Counted from the first letter of the stretch, positions 12,190-25,318 are shown. The stretch is 64,000 nucleotides of DNA from Anagrus nilaparvatae (GCA_022575985.1 JAKSXM010000231.1:4590501-4654500), one strand, 5' to 3'. Notes: generated from the sequence alone by a model not told the origin. Made by a program: numbers and translations.

Positions 12190-13850
12190 TCCCAGTCAAA
12201 ACTATATTGGTTCCTGGTGACCAATTATAAAATTTATTTTATGAAATAATATAATAAAATTTTAAATAAAGAAAAATATAATATAATACATTTGAAGTGA
12301 TAGAGATGATAAGTTTACCAAAATTAATTATTTTATTATTGGGTAGAAAATAAAGCTTATCCGTATTAGTTCTTACCTTCAAAAGTTTTGGCTTTTCATA
12401 ATGTTATACAAAAAGTCTAGCTACTTTTGGGTACTTAATATTATTTTAAAATTAAAAGAATTTATATAATGCAATTACTTACCTGAAAATTATGGAATAA
12501 AATATCTGTATATTACAGTAATAGAAAAAAATTGTAATATTTAAATTTTTTAATGGTATTCATTTAGGTATAGAAATTTATTTTTCTATATTAATTTTAT
12601 TCTTTTAATATATTTTTAATTATAAATAATTACAATATAATAGTTACAAAAAGATTTAACATTAGAAAACATGTAAAATTTATTTGAAAAAAACTTATAA
12701 TTGGGCTTTTTACGGTATTCAGGTTTTTGGATATTCTAAAAATATTCAAAAAAATATTCGATACGTATTTTTTTTATTTTTAATAAAAATGATTTTTAAC
12801 TAAGATATAGCGATTTTAAAACGTTAAAACCTGGTAGTGGGGGGTATCGACGCCATATTGCTAAAAACGCTTCATATAACTCTGTATAAATTTCTGACGT
12901 CACTTAGCTAATTCTAAATAAATCTTTTATTTCTCGGTTTAAACTTTGTTTAAATTAAAAGTAAAAAAATACGTATTAAATATTTTAAAGCCATCTACAA
13001 AACCAACCAAATAGAATTTAAAAATTTTTTTCATGATAAAACCCAATTATGTACGTTATTGTTTAGTTTCAAGCGAATTAAGTATAAAACAATTTTAATC
13101 AATAAATTTAACTAAGAAAACTATAAACATAGTAATTTATAAAAGTATATGTAAATATAAAAAAAAACATACTAATAATAGTTAGTAAATAGATAATAAT
13201 GCAATCTATACAAATAGCTTAAAAACTGAAAAATCATTTTTTTTATTCATGCTACTAATTATTACAGCATTTCAGTAGAAAAATAAATAACTGTTAAACA
13301 TCAGCTAATATTGAAAAATAATGATTGATATAAAAATATCTGAATACATTGAAAAAAAAAAAATAATAATAGGGAATCAATTAAACCAAAAAGGCGTTAA
13401 AAACTCTGTTTAAGGGTTTTTTTTTATTTAAAATTTTTTTTTAAGAAGATAATAAGACATGAAGCTGAGAGATAGCTTAAAGTTAATAAGACGTCAACGG
13501 GTTAACGATAAGAGAGCTTCATAAAAACTATACCTAAAATTATTTATTGCGTTAATTTATTATTACTTGAAATTTTTAAGAGTATGTTTATATTCACGTA
13601 CAAAGTCAAAGTCAAGTTTTAAGTTGAATTGTGTTTAGTATTTTAAGGTAATACTAAGCTTTATATAACCTTTATTTTAGTGACTTTTTTAAATACACAA
13701 GGAGGCAAATCCCTTGCACGCTAAACTTCTCTAACCCCTCTGATCATATTTCATGTTTTAATATAGTAAATCTGTGGTACAATTCATAAATAAAAACAGT
13801 TACACTTCAAAATATAAAATCCAAATAAAAAAATTTTTCTATAATTTTAA
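12190..13850 (+). repeat. Unknown dispersed repeat, copy 1
   Basis: This segment aligns by eye with 19455-20795 in the same orientation. Shared blocks include AAAATAAAGCTTATC, CTTACCTTCAAAAGTTTT, TTTCAAGCGAATT and TTTTTCTATAATTTTAATAA. Copy 1 is longer because a MITE sits at 12703-13044. Both end at TTTTAATAAAAA, where the Penelope-like element begins in this copy. No coding capacity was found. Confidence 0.65.
12703..13044. mobile_element. Small MITE with AATT duplication
   Basis: Present in repeat copy 1 and absent at the matching place in copy 2 (near 19980), which gives an empty site. The insert begins GGGCTTTTTAC and ends AAAACCC and is flanked by AATT on both sides. No open frame. Confidence 0.6.
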
Positions 13851-14985
13851 TAAAAATAACCGTGGGGGTGAAATCCAACTTACTTAGGCATTCAGTTTCA
13901 AGATTTTCTAAGACTATGTCAGCAAATATGGAAGAGACTGAAGAACCCATAGGGCTGCCATAAATTTGCTTATAATATCGATTGTTAAATTGTAGAAATA
14001 TGTTACTGTTTAAAAAATCAATTGCATTAAAAAATTCAGATAAAGGAATGTTTGTGTGTTTTATGATTTGAGCATATCTTCTTTCGGTACCTGATTTTAC
14101 TAGATCAAAAGGAACATTAGTAAATAACGATGTTGCATCTAAACTAACCAGTATGTGACTATCAGGGATTTTTAAACCTTTAATCTTATGGATAAACTCA
14201 TTACTATTTTTTATGTATGAAGCTGGTTTTTTAGTACTTTTATTGAGTAAAGAAGTAATATACTTTGAAAAAAATTGTGTGGGAGTATTATATATATTTA
14301 TAGTTGATAAAACTGGCCTGAACTTGAAACATAATTTACCATCTGCACCATAGAAAAGGTTATGTATTTTTGGTAACCCATAAAGTCCAGGGACAATAGT
14401 ATCTGTTTGTGTGAAGGCATATCTATGATACTCTTTATCCAAGAAACCTTTCAAGTTCCAAATCTGCATGAAATCTTTTGTTGGATCTTAGTTCTTTGAG
14501 AGGGTTGTAATCTAATTCAATATAGGTTGACGTATCACTTAATAGTATTACCATTTCTCTGATATAATCATTTATATTGACAGCTACTGTGATGTTTCCT
14601 TTATCAGAATTAGTAAAAAACAATTTGTGATCATTGATTTTTAAAAACTCTTTTGTAAAAACGATGTCATTCTGGAAATTTTTATCATATTGGTTTAGAT
14701 GTTTTTTATTATTTAGATGGTTATTTATACTAGAAATCACGCCATATCTAATTTCATCTATAGTCACAGTGGGAAGTTCAGTGTGTTGAATTAAGTTTTC
14801 TATGCTTTTGATGGTATCAATGGCACTTTTATTTTGTAAACCTTGATTGGTACAAAATTTTTGTCCCATAGAAACAGTGTTGGCAACTCTCTCAGGAATA
14901 GGTATGTCAGTTAAGTTTATGAACCATTTATTATTGTTATTATTGTCATTTGATTTACTTTGAGTATTACTTGGTTCATTGACAC
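13807..14985 (-). pseudogene. Penelope-like element, 5' half of ORF (inverted)
   Basis: Minus-strand frames 14869-14435 and 14469-13807 encode the N-terminal part and reverse transcriptase core of a Penelope-like retroelement. Visible motifs are GLPKIHN, FRPVLS, SYIKNSNEF, LVSLDATSLFTNVP (first catalytic Asp) and GSPMGSSVSSIFA. A frameshift lies near 14460. The frame decays just before where the second catalytic motif would be; that motif is at 15085 on the opposite strand. Together the two parts cover nearly a whole element with its 5' half inverted. Confidence 0.8.
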
Positions 14986-15039
14986 TGATGCTACTGGGGA
15001 GAATGTCATTGCAATTGTTATTATTATTTTTATCAGCAT

Positions 15040-16133
15040 TATTGATATTAATGTTAAGAGGACAATTAATTTCTATAGATATATGGATGACATCATTACA
15101 TGCATCCCGAATAATTAAATTGATAGTATGTTACAAGTCTTTAATAGTTACCACCCTCGTCTGCAGTTCACTCATGAAATTGAAATTAATAATACTATAA
15201 ATTTTTTGGATGTCAGTATCTTCAGAAATAATGGAAAACTTACTCATAATTGGTATAGAAAACCTTTTTTGGTCGTTTTTTAAATTTTAATTCCAGTCAT
15301 ACAAAATACCAAAAAATTGACATGGTATACACTTTAATTGATAAAGTCATTTTACTATCTGACCCTATTCATCATCAAGAGAATGTAAATATTGTCAAAC
15401 AGTATTTAACCCAAAACAATTACCCCATAAAGTTTATAAATTATTATGTTAAAAAAAGATTGGATCACATCAAATATAGGACTGATAATAGTATCAGCAA
15501 TAACGATGTTATTGATATAGAAAGGAATATTTTACTAAAAAAACTAAAAGTAAGCATCCCATTTATTCCTGGCTTCTTTCAAAGTATTCAAAGAATTCTA
15601 AAGCAACACAACATTATTGCTATACCTATAACACCAAACAATTTAAATCATGTTGTGATCAAAGCCAAAGATAAATTAAATAAAGGTGTTCATCCTAAAG
15701 TAGTATATAAAATTGAGTGTAATGATTGCAATGCATCTTATGTAGGTGAGTAAAAAAGACAATGCCTTGTAAGAATTGATGAACATGAAAATGGTGTTAA
15801 AAACTGATAGAATTGGATAAAAAACGAAAACAAGGCAATTCACATAACATGTTGACTAGATCCAGGGCCAATGCTCCTGGTAATAATACACTCAATGATA
15901 ATACTATAAATGAAGATGACCCGGTAATTATAAAACATCATAAAAGCACTAAACACAACTTTGATTTGCAAAATTTCAAGATATTAGATCATGAACCATC
16001 TTTCCACAAAAGAAGAATTAGTGAAAGATTACATATAAACATGCAATCTAATTCTATAAATAAACAGGAGGACTTTCATAAATTATTTAAACCGTATCTT
16101 TTTACATTAAATAAAATGAAAAAGCATATGTGA
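15040..16133 (+). pseudogene. Penelope-like element, 3' half: RT end and GIY-YIG nuclease
   Basis: Plus-strand coding begins with FYRYMDDI, the catalytic YMDD of reverse transcriptase, near 15075-15100. RT thumb-like sequence follows, then a GIY-YIG-type endonuclease: YKIECNDCNASYVGE at 15710-15753, a stop, and then the frame 15813-16133 with ILDHEPSFHKRRISE. Stops and frameshifts at about 15110, 15280 and 15751 make it dead. A GIY-YIG domain after the RT is the hallmark of animal Penelope-like elements. The region to about 16800, ending in an AATAATAAATAC tail, is probably its 3' untranslated part. Confidence 0.8.
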
Positions 16134-16964
16134 AAACATCTCATGCATTGATGTTAAATTTCATCCTTTAAAATAATGTATCAGTTTGTTTACATTTTTT
16201 GTTTAGTTACATACAATATGTGACAGTCACCTGTTTTATCCACACGAACTTAAACTCTAAATTATATTCATTATTCATTAACAGAGGGCATAATTAGCAT
16301 TTAATTACATAAAATATGGTTTTTAAATTAACGTGTTTTTTATTCTATTGTTATCTACAAAAATAGCAAAAATTTTCATATCAACATGTACAGATATATA
16401 TATATTTTTTCATAGTTTTTTTATATTTAATCTAATTATAATATATTTTTAACTCATTTCTCAATGGATAATATATTTAAAAATAATTTTTACTGGTATG
16501 TTAAAAAATGTTACTGTGATATAATTGTTAATAGAAAGATTTAATTATTTATATAATTTTAATTTTTAGGTTACATCATAATTTTTGTTGACTAATACAT
16601 TTTTTGTATTTTTATGTAAATATTTTTATCATCTTGTAAGTATTACATTTAGTTTTGCAATTACATTTTATTTTATTATATTTTATACATAATTTATCTA
16701 TATGTTAGGATATGATATGACACTATTATTTTTAGTATTGATAAGGAAGCTATGTGCTTCGAAACATCTAAAATTTGAAAAATAATAAATACATTCACTC
16801 GCAAAAAATTGTCTTTATAAGTATAATTAAAATTATTGAAATTTAATGACTACATGTTCAAATAAGTTCTAAAATGAAAGATAATCTAAAAATATTATCT
16901 AGTGGATTAATTTCAAAGCGCATTTTTACGTTTAGAAACGTTTTAGAAATATTGGAAACCAGGT
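16134..16964 (+). other. Non-coding, probable Penelope 3' UTR and spacer
   Basis: No gene seen. The 3' boundary of the Penelope-like element is probably near 16745-16800, where GCTTCGAAACATC is followed by an A-rich end. Confidence 0.4.
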
Positions 16965-17734
16965 AAATTCTTTCATTCAGACATTTATAATCCTATGTCA
17001 GTACAGTCTTCAAGTGGCAAAAGATACTTCGCTCTTTTCAAAGATGTTTCAACGGGTTATACTTATGTATATTCTTTAAAATATAAAAATGTTATTTTTC
17101 AGATTTTTAAAGAGTTTGATAGAGATAACATAAATAACAAATTAGAGAAGCCAATGAAAATTTTAAGAATTGATAATGGAAGGGAGTATATATGCAACAA
17201 CATGATACAACATAAGAAGAATTATGGAATCAAACTAGAAAGAACAGCGTAATATATAACACAACAGAACGGTACATCTGAAAGAGCAAACTGGACTCTC
17301 ATGGAAAGCGAGAACTTTAATGATATCATTCCACCTTTTCTATGGGCTGAATCGGTTAACACTGCAGTATATATTCAGAATAGGTTAATAAATAAGCGTT
17401 CACCTGACATAACTCCTTTTGAAAGCTGAACTGGTAACAAACCTAATTTCAATAATTTTAAAATTTTTGTCTGTCAAGCTTATAAAAAACATACCAGATC
17501 AATTCAGTAAAAAGTTAGATGAAAAATCTGAACCAGAAAGTCTTTATAGGATATGAAAATGATTCTGATAATTATAGGCAATACTATGCAGATAAAAGAA
17601 AAGTCTCAGTATCTAGGAATGTAAATTTTAATGAAAATATTAAAGCATATGTTGCAGCCCAGAAACCTCAAGACATTTTTGAACATGTATTTAAAAATTT
17701 TGTAAATAATAATGTTCTGGCCAATTTGGCCTAA
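16965..17734 (+). pseudogene. Ty1/copia integrase fragment
   Basis: The frame starts in an integrase core with HSDIYNPM (first Asp), then DNGREY (second Asp, ~17171) and QQNGTSERANW (catalytic Glu, ~17280), followed by FLWAESVNTAVYIQNR, all characteristic of copia integrases. The next part, 17519-17734, holds KVFIGYENDSDNYRQYY and SRNVNFNE, the usual region after the integrase. Stops at 17250 and 17427 and frameshifts near 17500 break it. No LTR or RT could be assigned. Confidence 0.85.
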
Positions 17735-18859
17735 TTAAATTTAATATTAATTATTAGCCATTAGTTCATTAACAAGAATTTCTCACGAGTCATTATTTAC
17801 AGTTGTAAACGACTTTTATTTCCTATTTTTTTTTTGATATCGATTAATTTTTATACTTTTTCTATTTATTAAAATCTGTCGAGTAAAATCTGTGTTCTTT
17901 TTCTGGTAATTACGAGTTTTTTTATTATCTTATTTTTTCTATTTTTTGGAAATTCCAAGAAAAAATAAATCACCTACGTGAGAAATGACTAGTAATAACT
18001 TATTTTTTTTATTAATCTAATCTTATTTTTAAGATATAAATTGCACCTTTTTTTTGAACAATGTTAGTTCAGTTAACGAAAATTTCAAGTACGCACAAAT
18101 ACTTTATCATACTATCATATTTTCTTGCATCAAAGTAATTATATGAATACAGTTTCAGAAACATATGATATTAATGAATGTCATCCAATTAGCACACAAA
18201 AGTGTAAATATAATCTATAAACTGAAAGTTCACTTTAGCTAAAATTAATAAATCAACTTTTTTTCTTGTAAAAATTAATTCTGACTACTGAATAATAAAT
18301 TAATTGACAAATATTTTAAAAGAGAAAAGTGCAAAGTGCAGAAATGCATGCAAACCATACGAATTGAGGGGAAATTTATAAAGTAATGGGGGAAAATTTT
18401 TTTGTAACATTAGATTTTGCGTAAAATTATCCTTTCTATTTATGAGCATTGTCTTGTAAGGCTAAAAGCCTTCTCTTATTTCGGATGCAATTTAATGGCC
18501 ATAATTTACCTAAATATATCAAGATTCTATATTAATGAATTAAATAATGATATTTAGGTCTTAAATGAATTTAAATACTGACATAAATTCTTTGTGGTGC
18601 TTTGTTACTATTTTTTTAAGCTCATTTATTAATTAATTATTTTCATATCTTCTAGTTAGGAGAAATGTTATTTTCCTTTTTATTAACTAAATAATAACGG
18701 TTGGTATTTCCTACCTACAAAGACATTCAAAAAGGTCATGCATCAGACAAGCATAAATATTTTTTATTAAATAAAAATTTGTCAATCTATGAAATAAACA
18801 ATATCCATTTACCGCATTGATTTAATTCGTGGAATCGTGAAACTAGTTTGTTATATTTC
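17735..18859. other. Non-coding AT-rich spacer
   Basis: No gene, RNA or clear repeat was recognised. Confidence 0.4.
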
Positions 18860-19252
18860 TTAAGTTTTTAATATTTTTTCGACTTGCTTTCTCATGATAT
18901 ATTTATTTTCTCTACAAAGACTACAATAATTATTACTTTTAAAACTCTCATGAAAACCATGCACCATGTGCATGGCCTTACCTCCAGTAACCAAAACTGT
19001 AGCAAAATAAGCAGTTCGTTTACAATTCTCTATTTCTATATTTAGACCTTCCTTTTCCAATAATTCTAGCTTATCAACTAAGTAATTTAATATAATATCT
19101 ATTACTTTTTCAGTGTCAGTAGTATTCCTAACAATGCTTACATGCAATGAAAAAAGAAAAATATTTTCCAACATTAAAGAATAATAAGAAGAAATATTCA
19201 ATAATTTATATAAAATGAGACCTAATTCGCTTATTCTTTTATGAGAACCCAA
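18860..19252 (-). pseudogene. Unclassified transposon protein fragment
   Basis: A 130-aa minus-strand frame holds MVHGFHESFKSNNYCSLCREN, a Gly-Phe-x-Glu-Ser-Phe and Cys-x2-Cys arrangement that I associate with uncharacterised transposon-encoded proteins abundant in arthropods. The frame opens after a stop near 19255 and similar coding may continue upstream to about 19400, so it is a fragment. Family assignment is from memory of the motif only. Confidence 0.35.
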
Positions 19253-19454
19253 TAAATAATTGAACTAGAATCTTTGTTTTCATAATATTTTTGTTCTTCA
19301 TTTAACGTTTTAAATACATCAGGTAAATCTAAAAAATTCTTAAGAACCTCTTTCATTAGTGCAAATTCTGCTGTAGCAAAATCAACCTTTAATATAAGTT
19401 TTATTACGAGATCTACAAGATAAATTTTATAAATTATATAAATATGTCAGTAAT

Positions 19455-20795
19455 TAAACTTTCGAGACTATATTGGTTTCTCCTGAACGATTATAAAAAT
19501 TATTATGGTTAAAAAAAAGCCTTAAATAAAGAAAATATAAGATAATACATTTCAAGTGATTGAGACGATAAGTTTATTAAAATTCATTGTTTTGTATTTG
19601 CTTCAAAATAAAGCTTATCGCGTATTAGTCCTTACCTTCAAAAGTTTTTGTTTTTTCATAATGTTATATGAGCAGTCTAGGTATTTTTAGCTACTGAATA
19701 TTATTTAAATATTAAAAGAATTTATATAAAGCAATTATTTACCTGAAAATTATGGATAAAAATATCAGTAAATTACAATAAATAGAGAAAAATTGAAATA
19801 TTTAAATTTTTGAAAGGTATTCATTTGGGTATAAAAATTTATTTTTATATATCAAGTTCATTCTTTTAATATATTTTTAAGTATAAATAATTACAATATA
19901 AAATCTACAAAAAGTATATAATGATTTAGCATTAAAAAACATTTAAAATTTATTTAATTAAAGAAAACTTATAATTATGTAAATTATTGTTTTGTTTCAA
20001 GCGAATTTAGTATAAAACAATTTAAATCAACAAACTTAATTAACAAACTATTAAAATTGTAATTTACAGAAATACATATAAATATAAAAAAAAACATACA
20101 AATAATAGTTAGTAAATAGGTAATAACAGAATCTATACAAATAGCTTAAAACTAAAAAATCATTTTTTTTTTTGATGCTACTAATTATTACAGGATATTA
20201 GTAGAAAAATAAATAAATTTAAAACATTAGCTAATATTCAAAAATAATGATTGATTTAAAAATAACTAAATACACTGATATGCTGATAAAAAACAAATGA
20301 TAATAAGGGGAAATCATTTAAACCAAAAATGTGTTAAAAAATCAGTTTAAGGGTTTTTTTTAATTTTAAATTTCTTTTTAAGAAGATAATAAGACTTGAA
20401 CCTGAGAGTAGCTTAATGTTAAAAAGGAGACAACGGGTGAATGATAAAAGAGCTTTATAAAAACTATACCTTGAATTATTTAATGCATTAATTTATTATT
20501 GATTGAAATTTTTAAGAGTATGTTTATATTCGCGTACACAGTCAAAGTCAAGTTTCAAATTGACTTGTGTTTAGTATTTTAAGAGACTAATAAACTTTAC
20601 AAAAGTTTTTTTGGTGTTTTTTTAAATACACTTAGAGGTAAGTCCACTGCACGCTAAAGTTCGCTAACCGTTTTGATCATATTTCATGTTTAATCACAGT
20701 AAAACTGTGACTTACTTTATGAATAAAAACAGTTATACAGCAAAATGTAGAATGCAAATAAAAAACTTTTTCTATAATTTTAATAAAAACCATAA
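19455..20795 (+). repeat. Unknown dispersed repeat, copy 2
   Basis: Direct copy of 12190-13850 without the internal MITE. No coding capacity and no terminal repeats could be defined. Confidence 0.65.
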
Positions 20796-21654
20796 TTATT
20801 TTTATTTTAAAAATTTATCTCAAGAAAAAAATATTTAATATCAAATTTAAATGCAAATACTTTTTACTGTCCCTCAAAATAAATTTTTAAGGATTTAATG
20901 ATAAAATACTTTAATGAGTTTTTATTTATTATTTTCATAGTTTATTATAAATTACAAAATAATTATTTAAAATAAAGAATAAGACAATTGTATAAAAAAT
21001 TTTCATACAGCACGCTGCTGAAACTACAGAGAGCATCAATGAATCAACTAATTACATAACAAATTGTAGCAACAAATTGCATGTAATAAAAAAGTAATTT
21101 TTATACTAGATCCGTCTAGACTTCACTAGCGTTCAAAACTTGTTTATTAATAATTATTTAAAATCTAATTAAGTTTTAACACAAAATTTAAACGATGTTG
21201 TTTTTTATATTTGGTATTCACAGCACTTAATTTTTATTGCTTAAATTTTTTACCGATGAGGCAATATTAAATCAGTTTGTATTGAATGTATGAACTATTT
21301 ATGAATTAATTACCAACTTATATATTTTATTGCCACACCGGTAAACTAAGTTAATTTTAACAAACTAAGTATTCTTCATACTGAAAACTATATACTACCA
21401 TCGCTTAAATTTTCTGCTAAAATTTTGGGTTTAAAAAATGAAAACACAATTTGTTACAACAGGTTATTTATTCTATGAAAATATTAATAGTATAATGCTA
21501 CTCTAAAAAAACAGATAAAAATTTTAGTTTCTATAGTTGTGGTAAAGTACTATAAATTTAGTCATTTCATTTTTAATCCATATCTGATATCTCATACAAC
21601 TCTGACATAAATTTCTGACGAAGAAGCCGCTACGCGACAGGAACAGTATATTAA
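20796..21654. other. Non-coding spacer before the retroelement cluster
   Basis: No gene or recognisable repeat. It borders the inverted LTR remnant that starts at about 21655. Confidence 0.4.
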
Positions 21655-22005
21655 GTATTGTAACGGTTAAAGGTTTTGCTGTAGGTTACAAACTGATATT
21701 AATGCATTTTAATGTGGATTCAAATACTTGCAACTAATTCCTTTTGTAATAAGCAAACGGTAATTAAGAGGACAATATTTAAGGATAGATTATATCAAAT
21801 AAAACTTATACCTTTAATGTATATGAGTATAAAGAATTATTTTTAGAATTAATATATAAGTGTTGAATAATACAAATAATTTCCGTACAATAATAAATGC
21901 AAGTCAAGCTTTAAGATAGAGTTCAATAGAGTATCGAGTTTAAGTTAGCCTGTAGTTGGCCTCGAGTTTTGGCGGTTTGGTGCCTTCACTTGTATACCAG
22001 TCGTG
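21655..22005 (-). repeat. Diverged, truncated LTR in minus orientation
   Basis: The segment begins TGTAACGGTTAA and continues GGTTACAAACTGAT, which is the reverse complement of the LTR right end seen at 56167-56215. Further matches to the inverted LTR include GGATTCAA, GAGGACAA, AAACTTATACCTTTAAT and AATAATAAATGCAAGTCAA. Only the right part of an LTR is present. It marks an element copy that runs on the minus strand from about 25.6 kb to here. Confidence 0.6.
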
Positions 22006-22029
22006 TTTGAACAAATTATTTACAAATTT

Positions 22030-22600
22030 ACTTATGTTGGCTTTTAGCTTTGTAAGTATTTTTTTACACAAAAATTGTCAAATTTTTGTAAGAAATGTGT
22101 AAAAGTTACCAACATCTTAAGAGAATTTTGGAATATCATTAAGAAATATTAATCCAGTTTTTTGAATGATTGAGATGTTTGAACAGGTAGTTGTCAGTAT
22201 TTTGCTAATGTTTATTCATAGTACATCTCAATTAATCAAATAAAGGAAAAAAAAATCTTGTGTAATCTAAATCATGTATATCAAAGTAAGTATTATTTTG
22301 TTATTTTAATAAAATAAAAATGTTAAGTCATTAAGCATATTTATTTAATAATTAATTTGTTATTCGTAAGAGCTCATATCAATCATAAACTTAAGATTAT
22401 ATACAAGAAGAAGAGAGAAATGACCCGTTATTTTGACATGTTTGTAACTCATATACGATCCAAGTGCTCTCGGAACTTCTCGTGTGTGTTCGGAAGTGTC
22501 GAGTTTTTCGTTAAACATTCATCGAATTACTATGTAAAATATATGGACGTGTATGTATATATACAGGGTGTCAATTAACTATAAAACCATACCTTATCTA
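22030..22600 (-). other. Inverted copy of the element's 3' internal region
   Basis: The text matches the reverse complement of about 54480-55060. Shared blocks are AAAATTGTCAAATTTTTGT, TTTTTTGAATGATTGAGATG, ACATCTCAATTAATCAAA, GAAATGACCCGTTATTTT and GTTCGGAAGTGTCGAGTTTT. The position next to an LTR remnant is the same as in copy D, so this segment is a stable part of the element. The 73-aa frame at 22357-22578 is probably not a gene; the matching place in copy D has no such frame. Confidence 0.7.
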
Positions 22601-22738
22601 CAGATAGATCTCAAAAAGGTAAACAAAAAATATGCAATAAGTATTGGGATAAAATCAATTAATTTGGCAGTAATTAATTAGTAAAGATACACCAATTGAG
22701 ATTTAAATAATATTGAAATATTACAAATTTTTTCTAAG

Positions 22739-23215
22739 GACGCTATTTCCCGTGAGATGGTGATCATTGGGGTCATCGGCCGCTTTGCGAAACTAGAATT
22801 TCCAGCTATTTCCACGGTCGACGTCGGAGAATACATTTGTTCCCGTTCCTGATTGCAAAAACCTTGAAGATTTGACTAGTTTCGCTAAGACGGCTCTGGA
22901 TAACCGGGCAGATAGTTGTGCTCCGTGGATGATTGCTTGAAACTTGGGCTTCTATATGGAAAAAGCTATCTTGATATCAGATCTGATCATTACGCTATTG
23001 ACGTTTTGGTTGGAGGTTTGTCCTATTCCCCTAGTAAGTTTTTTTTTTTTTTTAAAAGTCACTTATTAAATATTATTTTTAATTTTTATTTTAGGCATAA
23101 ATACTTCGATGTGATATGTTGGGAAAAAAGAAGCGAGCTCAGTCATGCTTCTTGAGAGGGGAGACGTTGGTACGAGGCTGTTGGTATGAACTCCCACTAA
23201 TGATTCGCGGTAGTG
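22739..23215 (+). pseudogene. JmjC-like zinc-finger gene, fragment (type 2)
   Basis: The reading REMVIIGVIGRFAKL, then SYLDIRSDHYAIDVLVGGL, matches exon 3 of the copy at 29192-29570 almost residue for residue. The exon ends near 23033 at an A|GTAAG donor, and after a 61-bp intron exon 4 restarts at 23095 with a GINTSM-like start. Frameshifts near 22830 and 23130 and a TGA at ~22938 kill it. It stops at about 23215, before the zinc fingers. It probably shares an origin with the inverted LTR remnant to its left. Confidence 0.75.
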
Positions 23216-23279
23216 TTTAATTATATCTTTTCTTTCGCTCTCTCTTAGTATCGTGATTTCTCATAAACAGACTATTATA

Positions 23280-23676
23280 TTAGTAACTCAATAAAGTTAG
23301 ATAATAATCTTTAAAAATGTTTTTTAGTAATCTCAAAACGTCTATCCAATCAATATTACATCTGACTTTAGATTTTGCCATGCTGAATGATTTTATTTCT
23401 TTTTCTATTGATAATTTAAATAATTTCTGGAATAAAATTTTCATATTTTCAGTAGCTTGTGATATACTGATGGACATTTCGCTTCATATGGGCATAAAAC
23501 TCAGGCTTGACAAAAATCAGGCCTTTCTCGATAAAAGTCACACTGGAAATGATTCCTAAGTTCAGTGGAAAGACAGAAGAATTAGAATCGTTCGTAATAG
23601 GATGCGGGCGAGCCCGGAATATGATTCCACGGGAAAACGAGTACGAACTCACACAGTTAATAATTAACTCACACAT
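23280..23676 (-). pseudogene. pol fragment: RNase H-integrase linker (inverted)
   Basis: The minus-strand frame at 23477-23280 contains ISISQATENMKILF and IKSFSMAKSKVRCNIDWIDV, near-identical to the stretch just before and inside the integrase frame of copy D (44600-44760). One in-frame TGA lies just upstream, and the frame is cut soon after VLRLLKNIFKD. It belongs to a minus-strand copy and lies between two antisense-gene copies. The 75-aa frame 23449-23676 overlaps its 5' side in a shifted phase. Confidence 0.75.
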
Positions 23677-23862
23677 TTGAGACTTTTAGGTTAGGTTTTT
23701 TTTTCGTGTGTATGCATGTTTTTTCTTAAATGTATTTTTTTTTATAATAGAAATAATAAGAAAGAAAAATTTTTTGCTTCCAATTAGGTACATCTGTTGT
23801 GCTTAATTACTTCCGGAAAAAATTTTTGTGATTGCTTTGATTAAAGAAAAATTTTCTTTCAG

Positions 23863-25318
23863 GCTAAAAATGTTTTATTTGGTCGTTCCTCTTTGTATGT
23901 GGAGAAAGAGAAATTGTGCCTCGACGATTTTGGCTCATATTTGAAGCGAAATTCCGAGGGATTGTAGTGGAATTCTGCAATGCTGGTAAGTTGGATAACA
24001 AAAAAAAAATGTTTCTTAGATTATCTCATCTGTCTCTGTGTATAATCTATATATATTTTTTTTTCATAAATTGTTTAGTTTCCAGGTATTTTGCCTGTTG
24101 ACGGAAATATAGCTATTGGTCTATATTTGATTCAGATTCCTAAGGAATTGATTTTCCGGGAAATGGTACGTGTTGGGCGCATTGGCCGCTATACGAGACT
24201 GTTTTTATCCAAGGATAGTGTTTCGGTGTTTAAAGAATCCGTGCTTTCAAGGAATTCTTATGTTCCTTATTCAGGGGCTACTGACCCGGAGGATCTGACA
24301 GAATTAGCTACTAGTGCTCTAGATAAGAGGGCCAAGAGTGGTGATTCTTGGATGATAGCTCGAGATTTACAGCAGCGTTTTGGTAGGTCGGAACATTATG
24401 CTACTGATGTTTCGCATAGTCATCTTTCTTCTTTTCCAGGTAAAAAAAAAAATTTACACTTGTGATTTTTACTTGTTATTTTTCTTTATTTCACTGTAAC
24501 TATATTTTTAGGTTATAACTCGTCTATGTGGTATGTTGGTGAGAAGGGTACGATCACTGGGATGCTTATGGGCAAAGGAGCTGTGCCGATGGTCAATTTG
24601 AGTAGATATCTACTGCTTGAATGATTATCTTGAGCTCGAGCGTGCCTCGTTGTTGCCAAAGGATTCGCTTAATGCATTTGAAGACTAATCTGTGTAACCG
24701 CGCTTCCTGTAGAGATGGAGCTCCTTGTCCAATGTGTTCCTGTGATATGGCGGCTTTTCATAGTCCTGGGCTGTTTTCTGACTCCAGATTTTTGAGTGAA
24801 AATAAAATTGCCTTTTATGACTTCTTGCAACAGCCCAGAGATTTGATATATATATAAGTCCATGGACTCCGCATTTCTTGATTAATTTACAGGGAAATAT
24901 TTCGGAGTCTACCAATATATTGCCTCGATTGTTGACTGCGTTGAAAATGCCTTATATGACATGTAAATGTCCCATAATTTCTGGTGGCTTGAAAGATTTA
25001 GCGGTAAGAAAATCTCTTGTATTTGTTCAAGAGATTCCTGAATTGATCTGTTCAAAGTGAAAATGCGGTATGCAGTTTATTACTCCGGAAGAACTTGATG
25101 CACATATGTTGATTTCTCACACCTATTGGTGTGAATTTTGCGATTACCGTATTTCAATAAAATTTAATTTTATAAGCCACATGGCAACTTGTGTTAATGA
25201 ATTAAGAAGCCAGCAGGTTTGTTAATGCGGCCCTAAGCTGGTACCTGAAGGACTGGACAGACATCGTGTGACGAAGAGTCATAAGAAAAAATTGTTCATG
25301 TTAAATATTATTTTATGA
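23863..25318 (+). pseudogene. JmjC-like zinc-finger gene, decayed copy (type 1)
   Basis: Three exons match copy D at 52279-53734: exon 23863-23985 (123 nt, same as D), exon 24079-24439, and exon 24512-25318, with GT-AG introns in the same phases. Readable parts are FREMVRVGRIGRY, RNSYVPYSG, SSMWYVGEKG, CRDGAPCPMCSCDMA and ISESTNILPRLLTA. A TAG at 23965, frameshifts near 24607 and 24860, and stops near 25059 and 25220 in the zinc-finger part make it a pseudogene. It runs opposite to the inverted LTR remnant at 21655, the same antisense relation as in copy D. Confidence 0.8.

Noticed and set aside
22357..22578. 73-aa frame
   Set aside because: The equivalent region of copy D (54.5-54.7 kb, opposite strand) is conserved but not open, so it is non-coding homology.
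23916..24101. 61-aa plus-strand frame
   Set aside because: Wrong phase of the JmjC-like exon and its intron.
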